From NCBI GenBank assembly GCA_021613535.1, contig CP075497.1, positions 6,696,001 through 6,760,000 of the forward strand: a stretch of 64,000 bases of DNA. Reading direction: 5' to 3'. Below the pieces are notes generated by a model that worked only from the letters and a program-made list of their open reading frames with translations, did no database searches and was not told the DNA's origin. Positions 52,050 to 64,000 of the stretch are shown here, piece after piece; within the stretch, counting starts at the first letter, position 1; each line of letters opens with the position of its first letter. This DNA is from Adineta vaga (taxonomy: Eukaryota > Rotifera). Position numbers and translations under genes: made by a program.

Positions 52050-53860
52050 TTTTGCTATGTGCGCATATTCAGACACATTTCATTTGTAGTTTTCTCACCA
52101 CCGTAGAAGAGGAGATACTTGTTCAAAAATATCAAAGAAACTTTTTCTTACAAATTTTGTTGTATTCTTATTCATTGTATTATAGATACAGCGTGTGCTG
52201 AATTCATCACCCTGAAAAAATTGTAAACTTTTACTTCAAATTACCTATGAAATTCATATGCTTCAGCATTGAATAAATATTCAACAGCAGTTTTATTTCG
52301 AATAAGTTTTGTCCATACAGTTCTTCCTAATATTCATCAATATCGAGATGTTAACTTTATACATAATTCTAAAATTTACTTTGCAAATGTGTATGTGGAA
52401 ATGCACTAAATACAGTAATTCCACTTGTTGGTAAGCGCTTCAACAGATCTCAATAGATTAAATATGAACGGTTATTTTTTCAAACATACTAAAGTTGCAC
52501 TGGCTGGACAATAGGTATCAACGACAAAACTTTGAACACGAGGTGGAATTGATAAACTAAGCGAATATGGCTTGTTTCGAATGTTAAATAACCGATATGA
52601 TATTGTCAAAGTTGACTAGTAACATAAAAACGAATGCCTGAATTGTCAATACAGTCTAATAGAAAATAAACAAAAAAGAAACATAATGGTATTTAGTTTC
52701 TAACATAATACTCACTAGTGCATAATTGTGGATTACTGTAATGCATTTGAATGACATAATATTTGACAGAGAAATTATTACCAGTTGGATAACCAGCTTC
52801 CGGGGGAAATTCAGACATCTATTTCAAGGTTAATTTCTATGAATAGTTCGACTTAATGTTTGAATTCTTACCAAATCTTCACCAACTGCCCAACCAGTAG
52901 CAATGTTTGTCATATATGGTGCTATTTTATTATAAATATTTTCACATATATCACTTGATAAATCTGAATCATTAAAACGAGCTGAAGGATCACATTCGTA
53001 CATCAATAGATGATGAATATGCATTGTATCAGTTGAATTCAGTAGAATTTTATGCTATAGAGATCAATTCAATTCAAATACAATGTTAGAAGAAATAATA
53101 CATACAGTTATAACGTGTCGTTTCGTAGTATAGATAGCTGGTGCTTTATGAACTTTGCAATGATAGACCGTATCTGTAGTTGGAATGGTGTACTATATCG
53201 GATTGAATATACAAGATACATATACAGTAAGAAAATATGTACATGCATTATTTAATCGAAAATCGAAATAATTCATCGTTGCAAATTTACTTTTCACTGG
53301 TGGATCACTGTATGATCGAAGAGATAATGAATAGATACCTCTACGATCTTGATGATATGTTATACCATTGTTAGGAGGATTCCGAGATGGATCAACAAGA
53401 CCAAATGCAAAGATAAGATGATTAGTACCGGACTATATAGAAATAAAGTATTGATGGTAGTTCTACTGAAAAATCATAAATTTCTGTTCTCAAAATAACG
53501 AAGTTTCTTTTCTTGGACGCCAGAAGTTGTTTTTTTTTAAATTTTACTTTGATAGGGACATCCATGGAATCACATGTGTCAAGGTGACGTTTAAAATGAA
53601 TGGCTGTCCAACCGTTTTGTTCACGACCTTGCAGAGCAAGCCAATCAGTAATATTATCAATCGAAGGTATACCATGTTGTGATGCATACTAATCCTAAAA
53701 AATTTAGTTAAACTATCGTTGTTCACATAAATGAAGGATGAATACGGTACTTGAAAACGAACTACACTATTCTGTTCAATTCATCCAACACCCATATCAG
53801 CTCCAGTCATTCCTCCAGCTAAATCAGGCGATGTCATGAATGTTAAACTATGAAGTAAAT
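52050..53860 (-). pseudogene. Broken DBH/MOXD-type copper monooxygenase with DOMON domain
   Basis: Exons with conserved splice sites code for recognisable pieces of a copper type II ascorbate-dependent monooxygenase. They include DOMON pieces (SPDLAGGMTGADMGVG, TDWLALQGREQNGWTAIHFK, HLIFAFGLVDPSRNPPNNG), the first catalytic half with the CuA His pair (MHIHHLLMYECDPS, YYVIQMHYSNPQ) and the second half with the HxH CuB ligands (SGITVFSAFPHTHLQ). The frame is broken at least three ways. TGA at 53781-53783 stands where GVGW needs Trp. TGA at 52606-52608 stands where an Arg is expected after FYVTSQL, with a frameshift shortly after it (reading resumes as NKPYSLSIPPRVQSFVVDTY). TAG at 52055-52057 follows EMCLNM, and a conserved stretch before GDEF is missing. 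TGA is a normal stop in this genome. Relatives hydroxylate dopamine or tyramine; this copy is probably inactive. Confidence 0.85.
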
Positions 53861-54336
53861 TTCTTACGTGGACTAACTCCTAACGCAGTTCATCCTATTG
53901 TTTTTATATGTAATTCAAAAAGAATCAATTTATTAACATTATCTACAGACCACTAAAGATCAGCTATATCTTTTCGAAGTTACAATGTATGAACATGGCT
54001 TCAGACTAATGAAAGAAAAACTTCTCTAAATATCATACAAGGAAACAACTACTCTGTCAAAAACAAAAATATAGTTAAAAAATGCTCCATTTTTTCAAAA
54101 ATTTATTCTTCAAAAATCCTTAGTTTTTAAGTAAAATGTCTTTGCTTTTACACTAACTATTTGTGCTCTAAACAACGCCAAAACATTATTAAGGTTCTGA
54201 ACAAGAGTACGCAATTATAATATACCAAAAAACGATTGTTGTTATTATAGAATTGAATATTTATTCATCAACAAAAATATAATAATAATATTACATAAAC
54301 GACGTTATTTATATAAACAGTAATCTAAGAAAAAGC
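53861..54336. other. Intergenic between dynein 3' end and monooxygenase pseudogene
   Basis: About 480 bp of AT-rich DNA with no recognisable gene. It holds the dynein 3' flank and what would have been the pseudogene promoter. Confidence 0.55.
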
Positions 54337-57300
54337 TCACACAGCTAATAAAAGACAAACACCACCTAAAATCCATTTCGCTGGTTTTTCCTTCGTACGT
54401 AAATTAAATGTCCAAACAAATGTTGGACCACGTTGTTTCGTTTTATAGACTGGACATTCATAAATATTCTTTGTTTCACGTCGATCAACTAGAACATAAG
54501 TCAATTAGTAAAATGAATATTTTAAAAACGTTATTCTTTTACCTGGTATAGCTTTGACGAAGACAACGGGCATCATTGGTGTTAATTCTTTCAATCGTGA
54601 TTCACTTAATTGACCAGTTTGTGTATCCCATCGTGCACCTTCCATAAATAGACCGTGAACATAAGCACCTTCTCTTGGTGCACCACCTAATTCTTCACGT
54701 GTTCTTTTCGTTACATCAACAGATAAACACATTTTATCTAATGGCCATTCATTTTTACGTGCTGTCGTTTGCATAATAGCTGTTAAAAATGATTGAGGAT
54801 TAAATAATCCACCAAGCCATACAGCTGCTGGTAATTGAAAATCATTTGTCCACATTTCTAATTCACGAATACGTAATAATAGATCACTATACCATAGACC
54901 AAGACTATACATTGATGGATAAGCACGTTTTGTCCATGCAGCTGGTACTTGTTCAAGAAACAAAGCATCTTGTAATTGTTCCATATCAGCTGTTATTGTT
55001 AATTCACCTTTGAGACCAAGATTCAGTTCTTTCAATGATCGTCTCATATCACGTGTTAAAATATTCATACGTTCACATTCTTGTAAAGCAACGACAGTAT
55101 ACGGTGTTTTATCTTCAGCTTTAGCATAAAGTTCTCGAACAGGAAATTCATCAGGTAATTTATCTAAAATTTCATCTAATTTCGCTTTGATCTTTTCTTC
55201 ACGTGTCATTCCTGAACCTTCACCACCGGCACCTGCCCCAGCATCACGTGGTTGCATTTCCAAGACCGTTTTAAACAAATTTTCACTTGTCGTTGTTAAA
55301 AAATCAATTTCAGCATTTGGATGTAAACCATATAGATATGGTGATTCAGGTGGAATATATTCATCGATATATGCATGATATCCTTTGTAATCAGTCGCTG
55401 GTGGAATTGGAAAGCCAGGAGCAAGAAGAAGTTCACCATCAAACTAAAGAATATAGAAAAGATTTCTAAAAGATTGCTCTCATTCGAATGAAAATGTTTA
55501 TGTACCATCTGTGCATTCATGTATTCTTCAAGATATGTTTTACATAAACGACGATCCCAATCATCGGTAATATGACCACCGTACATAATTTCACCAAATA
55601 GATATCGAAGATCTTCCCCTAAAATTGAATAACAAACAAGTCTTATTCGTCTGAATTCAAAAGAAAAGTTTTCGTAGATATTTACATGGTACTTTTGAAT
55701 TGGATTCCAAATAGTTATAGAGTACGTTGACACAAATTGTTAAATCACCATTATTAAATGGATAATTTCGATTCCAACCTTGTGCACCGAATTTACGTCT
55801 AAATATAGTTCAAAATTAATTTTTATTTATCTTTCAAATAGCATTTAAATAACAATACCGTTCAGCGACAACAGCATGAAAGTAACAAAGAGCAAATAAG
55901 ATCGATTTAAATTCTGTTTCTTTCGCACACATTTCTAATGTATCTTGATTGAATAAATCTAATGCTTTATGTAAATTAGCTTGCATTCCTGTGGGAGGTT
56001 CATTGGTACTAAAGAAGAAAAAACAGATCAAAGTATGAAATCAATACGAATCATCGTTTCTTCTTCTATAACTTACATTTTAACAGCTGATTCAAGTATA
56101 CCTTGTGGTATGCAATGACCTGCTGGATCAGCTGATGGTTCAGCAGACATGTACATACGAAAGCTTTCGTGACCTGTTTCCCAACATTGTTCAAGTTTCT
56201 TTTCTAATTGCGGTAACCAACTTGAGACTATCATAGAATGAATCATAGTATAAAAAGAAGTTTTGTATAAAACTCTATTTTACCTAAATGAATATTTTGT
56301 AAGACAACCCAATGGCCTTCTTTAGATGCAACATCCATTGCTTCTTCAGCAACAACTTGTTGACCTAAAGATTGATATTACAATTTAGATTGAGAAAAAT
56401 TCGATCGATTTCTTTCAATGATTTACCTTGACCAAGTGAAATATTATGGAATGTCTTTTGATTTGATGTAAAACCTAATTTTTTGCCTAATGCTTCGACA
56501 TCTTTGATTGGATCAACACCAGGTGATAAGATAAAGAATACAGGTGTATTTGTATTTGTTTCTTCATAAGATTTTACAAATGGTACAGCTCGATTTTCTA
56601 CGAATTGTTTGCCTAATTTTTCTTCGACGAATAAACTATAAAATAAATATTTTGAGATGAAGAAAACAATGAAGCATTTTTTCCTTCTATTACCTCAATG
56701 CATAAAGCATACGATCAGGTCGAAGTGCTCGCATCATACAAAGTTTCTGTAGAGGTGTTTTATTCTTCCATTCTTGTGGTAATTTTTCTTTTTCTGGTGC
56801 TTCCATTTCAACATATTTTTTCCATCGTTTTGCTGAACCTTCAATATCTCGATCAAGATTTGTAAATTCCGCCATTTGTGCTAAAGATTTAATTCCACCC
56901 CATGAAATATCATTGAGAAAATCAACTGGTGAAACAACATTCGTTGTGATTGGATAACGAAGAAGAAAATCGAGTTCTTTTGGATCAATTTCTTTCGAAG
57001 TTAGTAAAATCTAAATTAAAACAATAAAAAATCATACAATTCAATGTTGATTTTCTTACTAAGAATGACAGTTGTGATGTAAAAATCAGTTTATGTTTTT
57101 CAAATAGACCACGAGTTGTATAGATGAATGTAAAGTATGTTATCGATTCAATTAAATTATGTACACGTGCTTTAACATCTTCTGATGGTTCTGCTTTTTC
57201 AATAGCATTAGCAAAGACAACTTTGAAGGCTTTCAATGAGAATTGATACATTGGATGGATACGGCAGAGATCATTCATTATGAAATAGATTAAACTAGCA

Positions 57301-60300
57301 CGTGCAGCTGCTGGACGATATAATTCACGCGCTTCATCAATCTTAACAGATGTTATTTTCGCTTCACCAACTTTTTCTTCGATTTCAGTAGCTGTTCGTT
57401 TCGTATTTTCTAAATTTTCGACTAATTCAGTATCACCAAGAAAATTTGAGCCAGCAGATGATAAACGCGCTAGAAGATTATCTTCAAGACGTTTTAAAGT
57501 AATTTTGAATTCATTCTGTTGTTTTGTTAAATCCGATTTCAAACGTTCAAGATCAGGACGTTCCTACAAAACATGAGAGAAAATAGTAAGTTCAATATTG
57601 AACTTTAAGACTTACTTTAGCTACGACATCAGCTAATAATTGATCTTCAAGACCATCTTTTGTGACTGTAAAATTAATTAATGTTGTTTGAGCTTGCATT
57701 TCAGGTTTATAATGTGGATTTGCAAGTTTAGTTTGTAAGATAAGTCGAAAATCTGGATGATATTCAATTTCTTTATCACCTAATTTGATAGCTCGACCTT
57801 TACGAATGGTATTTCGACCAAGTAATGGATCAAGTACGGCTTCAATTGATTCATCAATATTTTCAATAAGAAGAATATCACCAGCTGCAATAGCTTGTTC
57901 AATTTTATCAAGATAACCTTTTTGTCCCAATCGAATGACTTTCATACGTTCACCATAACGTTGTTTAATCCATTTAATACCTGAAGAAAAACATGTCTAT
58001 TAGTTTGTCTATGTAACAAGACAATTTTGAATATACCTTGTAATTGAGGATCAATCATTAATGGCCATCGTTCACAAGTAGTAAGAACTGTTGCATTTTC
58101 CGTAGACATACGATCTGATGGTAAACCTTCATTATTCCATCCAGCAACAATAGCATCATCGACAACTAATGTCAATGGGTCAATTCCCGGTGTAACTGGA
58201 ATTGGTGTCTAAATGATACAAAATAGCATGTGTTTTTTGTCGCCTAAAATCAATTCTTTTTGTTTAATTTTTACTTTTAACGCAGATAATTGTGGTCGCC
58301 AATGATTTTCCATAAGGTCAACTCGATAATTTTTTGTAAAACAACCAACGTATGAAACAAAAGCAGTAATTAAAAGTACATCTCCAGGTGTTGTTTCTTC
58401 TGATTTTCGATAACCAGCAACTGATTCACGCCAACGAACATTTTCAGATGCAAGACCATTGACTAGACGATTAGCTAAATTGATGGTATATGCTGTATGA
58501 TCAGCTTCATCTTGACATTTTTGTTTAGCAGCCATAGCGACTTCATATTCAGCTGTTAATTTTGCCAAAGCTTGTTCCAATTGCTACAATAGAAAAGAAT
58601 TACGTATTCGAGAAGATACAATCTATCGCAAAACTAAATACATACCGAAACTTGTCGATTGACAGCTTCTAATTTATCTCGTGCAGCTTTTAATTCAGCA
58701 TTTGCTTTTTCCAAAGCCAAACGTTTTGGTTCGACTTCACAATAGACTTCATAAAATCTACATTAATAAAAGAGATTAATCGTCATCTATGAATGAATAA
58801 ATGAATAACTTACAAGAGAATATTAATAACCCAAGCAGAGAGACCAGCAGCAGCGAATGATTTCGTTCGAATTTTATCAGGATCAAACTCGGGATCATCA
58901 ACATAAACTTTGACTTCACGACGCATATCATCACGAATATGTTCTTTATCATATGTTCTCAATGCTTCTGTTGAAATTAAAAATCTCTTCCTTCGACATT
59001 GTTTGTACTGTTAGATCTCTACTTACGAAGAAATTGATCGACGTTACCCATATTTGCTTTACATGCTTTCCAATCACGTTGATTTGGTCGAGGAATTTTA
59101 CCACCGGGTGGCATTAAACACATGACAGCTGCACCGACTTTGAGTACAGCTTCCGGAGGATTGGGAAAAGCTTTCATTTCACTGAAAAGAACAAGTAGAA
59201 TAAATATAAACGAATTTTGAATGGATTCAATCATACGTTAAACTATTTTTATCTAATGTATTCAAAGCTTCTTCAGCAGCTTTTAGAGCAGGCATAGCAC
59301 GAGCTAAATCACGTTCGCAATCCTCTGCTTTAACTGTGACAACTTTTTCAATTTCAACGACTTTTGCTTGTTCAACACCAGCTGCTTCCTTTTCCTTTGT
59401 TACTTTCGCTGTTTCAGTAGCAACAATCTATCAAGAAATGGAACTTTGAAGAAAAGATTTTCTCAAAATTGAACAAACTTTAATCAATTTATCGGCATCA
59501 TCATTTTTTTGTTTCAATTCCACTTCTTGTGCTGCAAGTTTTTCTTTCAAATCATCGACTTGTCGAGCACATGATTGTAATTTAACTAGACCACTTTCTA
59601 AACGAATGATTTTATCTTGTAAATCACGATTTTGTTTTGATAATAAGTTTTTATATAAAGTAATTTGTTCAAGAAATGATTTAGGTGTTGTATAATTGTA
59701 TCGTTTATCGTTCTAAAATGCAAGAGAGAGAAGATTTTTATGATGAAATTGATGTGTTAAATAACAAAAGTTACCATAAGATAGGTAACACTCATTTCAT
59801 TGACACTTTTATGTACAAATGCCATAAATTTCGCCACAGAATCTTTGATTTCCGGTTTGAGTGTATCAACATCAGCAACGAATCTATTCAATAAAAAAAA
59901 AGGGAAATACAAATCATCTTAGAAAAGAATATTGAACGAACCGATTAGCGACAGAGATCAAAGCTTCCTAAAAGAGTAAATCATACATAGAATATTAGAA
60001 AACTAATAAAATCAAATGTTTGTTTTCGCCATACTTCTGGCCATTCATGATACCAATCGATGGAAGTACAATTTGTAATAGCTGGAAATTTACGTGATCG
60101 TACTCGAAGTGTTGTACCGACAGGTGAGAAACATAGAACGACCTAACATATTCATTCATAAAATCATCAATTTAATACTGAAAAAAACAACATGATATTC
60201 TTTACTTTTAAATTACGTCGAACTTTTTCAATAAAATATTTCCAAATATTTTCTCGTGTATCATCGATACCTTGTGATTTAACTTCATTTCTCATTGCAC

Positions 60301-63300
60301 CAATGATTTCTTCAATAGCATCATCAGCAAATAAACTTGGAATTTCACCTGATGCAAGCATATCATTGATTAAAACTAAAAACTTCTCATCAGCCACTTG
60401 TGAATCTGTCATGAGAAATACTGTTCCAATGCCTTTTTGTCCAGCCTTTATATACAATGCACCTATATCAGTTTTCAAATCAGCAATACTATAACCTAAA
60501 TGAAAAGAAACAAACAAATCAATATATTGATATATTTTTCCATTAAAATCTAACCTTTTCGAAGAGTAATTTGAAAAACTTCCAATGAACTAATCGATGC
60601 TGCCAATCTTGCTAAACTTTGTTTACCACTACCACCAACACCAATCAAAAGAGCATTACCACGTGGTGCTTCTAATATACGATTAATTCGGCAAACATGT
60701 GTCATAGCATCTTCGAAAAGTACTAAGTTCATTTGTGCATTCAATTCATTGTATACATCTAAAGCATCATTTAATAATTTTTGTAATTGTGCCCAGTTTT
60801 CGATTGGCATATATTTTGGATCACCAACACCAAGTGCAAAATGACAGAAGATATTCGGTTTTTTGAAAACAAATTCTTCATCAATTTCCTACGAAGAGAA
60901 AAAGAAATAAAATATTATAAATGAAGAAATATTGAAATTGAGTTACTTCAAATGATTTCTTCGCGACATCACGTTGTAATTTCATGAAATTATCAATATC
61001 TGTTCGATCAACTAATTTGTCACAATAGACACGTTCAGATTCATGAAGATAAAGTCGAATTAAATCATTATGCGATTTAATAGCCTCAGGTTTAGCAAAA
61101 AGAATAGCCTAAATAAACACAATATTTGCTTTGTTTTTTTTCTCTACAATTTAATCAACAAACTTGAAAGATATTTGATAAATCTCGAAGATTGAATATA
61201 TAATGAAATTTAATAGCTGTTGGTAAAAATGATGCTGTAATACGACGATGGAGTTCCAATGCACCACGAACAAGATTTTGTGTATATTTTTGTACGGTTT
61301 GTACAAAACCTTCGGCTAAATGTTGAGATAATATACCGACATAAATCGTTTCGAGAGCTTCGATGCCAGGAAATGAAACAGCAAATACAGCAAAATGACG
61401 TTGTAAACGTGTATCAATAGTAAATGAACCAGCTGTTGGATTCATTGCACTTACATATTGACAATTGTGAATTTCTTTTAAGGTTAATTTTTGACGATCA
61501 TACCAATGTTTGTAATCAAGATGTTGACGAAGAAGTGTATGTGGTTGACATGTATAATATTGATCAACCTAAATGTTTAAGAATAGATAGTTTTTCTTAT
61601 TTTAAATTGAATAAACACATACTTCTGGCATGTTCATATCATCAATAAAATAGATGATCTTTTTGCTACCAGGTGGACCATAATTTCGACCAGCTTTCTT
61701 TTCTAATGGTTTTTCAAGAATTGATTGAAGCATTTCACTAGTAGTATAAAAGTTAAATGGAACAGAAACAGCAAGCCAATCTTCATTAAGTGATGATAAT
61801 TTATCATTAATTAATACAGTTTTACCACAACCAGCATTACCAACTAAATAGCGAAAAATAAACTTATAAGTTTTGATTCAATCTTATCACTTATGTTTTC
61901 ACTTCTTACCTAACATAATTGGCCATCCTTTTTCTAATAGTAAATCCATAAAATATCGAATACGCGTTGTTTCTGCTGTTGGTACCAAAACAGACTAGAA
62001 TACAAGAAAAATGATAAAATCAAATTTTCATTTTTATTTGTTCGGTAAAATCAAATTTACTTGTAATGGCATTTCACTATCTAAGACAAATTTGGGTACA
62101 AGTTTTGTCCATGCTTCAAATTTCTTTGTTTCCGGATCAATATAATAATCGAATACAGTACCTTGTATTGGAAATTTGACTGATTTGAATTCAGTTACCC
62201 ACCATTTTGAAAATTCTAATCGATGATCAGTCAATTGATCTTGAAATAATGCTGAACCAAATGCCCATACACAAGCAAAAACGAAATAGAGTTCATACAA
62301 TTCTTTAGGACAATCCGGTGGTGTATTTGAGGGTGTTAACATACATTCAAGTAAACGACATAACATATGAATATGTGCACCTTCGACAATAGGTGTAATT
62401 TTTTTGAAACGAGCTTTAACAGCATCAAGACACATGGGTACGTATTTATCAAATAAAATTGTTAAATTCGCACGTTCAGATGTTAATTCACGTGTATCAA
62501 TCCATGAAGCTACTTGAGGATTCCAACCAAGATCAGCAGGATTAATATATAAAATACCAGCACGTGAGACAGTAGCTGGTGTAGCTGTACGTAAATGACT
62601 GATTTCAAAAAGAAGACGCATGGTTGGATTCAATGGGATACGTTCATTACTAGCTAATGTCAAGACTTTATTATCATCCATAACAGTATTTAATGATTCA
62701 ATCCACATAGGATCAATGTCACCGTCGAGTACAATCCATTTTGGTCCTTAGAAAAAGAAAAATTTACAAAATTGATATGTTTAATTTTCATTTCTTACCA
62801 TCAGATTGTACATTTGCTAAGTCACGCATAGTTGTAGAAAATAATCCATCTTTCCATTCACGTGTTGCTGGATTGATAATACCGAAAAGTTCATCATTTG
62901 TTACAGCTTTTGGATTCAGATCGATAGCAACTGGTTTACGTTTTTGATTATGATAAGTACGATTTAATACTTTCCAAATTTGTGATTTGCCTGTGCCAGC
63001 ATTACCAACAATAAATACTGAATGACGTACTTCAAATAATTCTTGTAATTGAACAACTTTGAGAATAAATGAATCTTCTGGTTGAAGTTTAAGATCAACT
63101 GTAGCTTGTTTAATTAATTTTTCGAATTCAAGATTTCTATAAATTATAAATATATGTATAAAAGAAACGCAAGATATGGTTTTCATTAATCTTACCGTTT
63201 ACGTGGTACATCAAGTGCAGGAAACAGATCACCAATTAAACCCATAAAGACAGGCATATCATCTGTAACTATTTTTGGTATATTGAAATCACGTAAAGCA

Positions 63301-64000
63301 CGCATTAACACTTGATCTTCAGGTCGACCTGGATCGGATCGTCGAAGTGCACCAGCAACGACTAAGACAGATTTAATAGCTCGTAAACCCCAATCATAAT
63401 GATCCTAAAATATTTCTCAAAATTTAATTATCACTGAATGTACAATAAACATACTTGTTTCGATAATAATTCTTTACATAATGAATAGAGTGTAATAAAT
63501 TTTCGAGCTAATAAACGAGCATCAGTAAAACCTTCTGCAACCATCATAATTTCAGAAATTAAATCAAAATCTGGGACAACCATAGCACATGGACTAGAAA
63601 ACAATAGATGTAATTCGAATAGAAAAATGAATTCGATTTAGTTTTACCGAAAGAGTGCTTTCAAATTTTCGGGTAATTCAGTTCGACCAGCATAACCAGG
63701 ATTCATTGTAATAAAAAGACCAACAGTACGATTAAGACGAATATCTTCGCCCATAAATGAAAATCGTAATTTCTTTTCTCGAATAGCATCCTAAAATTAA
63801 AAGAAAAATAAATCAATAAAATACTTCCCAAAACGATATCATTTACTTGAATAGTTTTCACTTGTACAGCAATAACAGAAAGTACTTCAACAGAAATTCG
63901 ATTGAATTCATCGAAACAACCCCATGCACCTTAAAAATATTCAAAATTTTCATTCCATAAAACAAAATCAAGTCGAATCATTTACCTGTTTGAGCTAATC
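54337..64000 (-). CDS. DNAH9: Axonemal outer-arm dynein heavy chain (DNAH9/11/17 type), 5' partial
   Basis: The gene enters from the right edge and ends at TGA 54337-54339. Coverage starts late in AAA1 ([14 protein letters not shown], then [20 protein letters not shown]). AAA2 has P-loop GNAGTGKS (about 62983-63006), AAA3 GNAGCGKT (about 61815-61845) with FIDDMNMPE, and AAA4 GVGGSGKQS (about 60615-60655). The stalk coiled coil and microtubule-binding domain follow (about 59,900-58,200, with the [16 protein letters not shown] block), then AAA5 ([19 protein letters not shown]), AAA6 and the C-terminal domain. The last residues ([22 protein letters not shown], then a hydrophobic end) match the beta/gamma outer-arm class DNAH9/11/17. 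These motors drive ciliary beating. Four walker loops are intact where visible except the AAA1 P-loop, which lies outside. Introns are about 50-60 nt. Confidence 0.94.

Noticed and set aside
52050-53860. TGA recoded as Trp or another residue in the monooxygenase gene
   Set aside because: TGA ends intact genes in this window (RagC/D, RGS, dynein), and one TGA sits at a probable Arg position with a frameshift close by, so decay explains it better.
60192-60494. A 100-codon plus-strand frame in the dynein gene, and similar antisense frames in BLTP1 and FAM91A1
   Set aside because: These are mirror frames of conserved minus-strand exons with no similarity of their own.
1-64000. tRNA, rRNA, CRISPR arrays, transposons, telomeric repeats and viral remnants
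   Set aside because: Looked for on both strands by eye; nothing with cloverleaf boxes, spaced repeats, transposase, reverse transcriptase or terminal repeats was recognised. Diverged RNA genes could be missed without a covariance search.

Overview
This window is nuclear DNA from a small invertebrate animal. The evidence is AT-rich sequence, many very short GT-AG introns (mostly about 45-60 nt), compact genes, standard stop codons (TAA, TAG and TGA all end intact genes here) and a fully metazoan gene set (essential myosin light chain, R4-type RGS, RUN/FYVE protein, axonemal outer-arm dynein, BLTP1/KIAA1109). Gene style and the presence of an animal FEX fluoride channel would suit a bdelloid rotifer such as Adineta or Rotaria; that assignment is an inference. 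No virus, transposon, rRNA, tRNA or CRISPR was recognised.

Layout. 1-2602 (-): FAM91A1, 3' end cut off by the window. 4285-5990 (-): RagC/D GTPase. 5991-10328: gene-poor 4.3 kb with two CRE palindromes and microsatellites. 10329-11360 (-): two-domain FEX fluoride channel, head-to-head with 12077-13935 (+), a protein carrying ordered nucleotidyltransferase (RNA/DNA ligase-superfamily) motifs. 14879-16560 (+): a fatty acyl-CoA reductase homologue that has lost its catalytic Tyr and Lys and a glycine of its cofactor loop. 18262-18622 (+): a three-exon, 79-residue secreted peptide precursor ending after an RSRK site in FCCAPPL. Then a long minus-strand block: TPRA1 (18740-20289), essential myosin light chain (20427-20921), RUFY (21522-24029), the 16-kb BLTP1 bridge-like lipid transfer gene (24651-40695), an R4-type RGS gene with two first exons and a cluster of CRE-like sites (41870-48679), a broken DBH/MOXD-type copper monooxygenase (about 52050-53860), and the 3' part of an axonemal dynein heavy chain (54337 to beyond 64000) covering late AAA1 to the C-terminus.

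Function. Several neighbours act in membrane traffic and contact sites (FAM91A1 at the trans-Golgi, RUFY on endosomes, BLTP1 at ER contacts) or nutrient and receptor signalling (RagC/D, RGS, TPRA1), but nothing in the sequence ties them into one unit; the order looks like ordinary animal gene order. The most rewarding items are the peptide precursor, the ligase-like protein, the apparent FAR pseudoenzyme, the animal FEX channel, the RGS alternative first exon with nearby CRE palindromes, the BLTP1 cassette microexon and the monooxygenase pseudogene.
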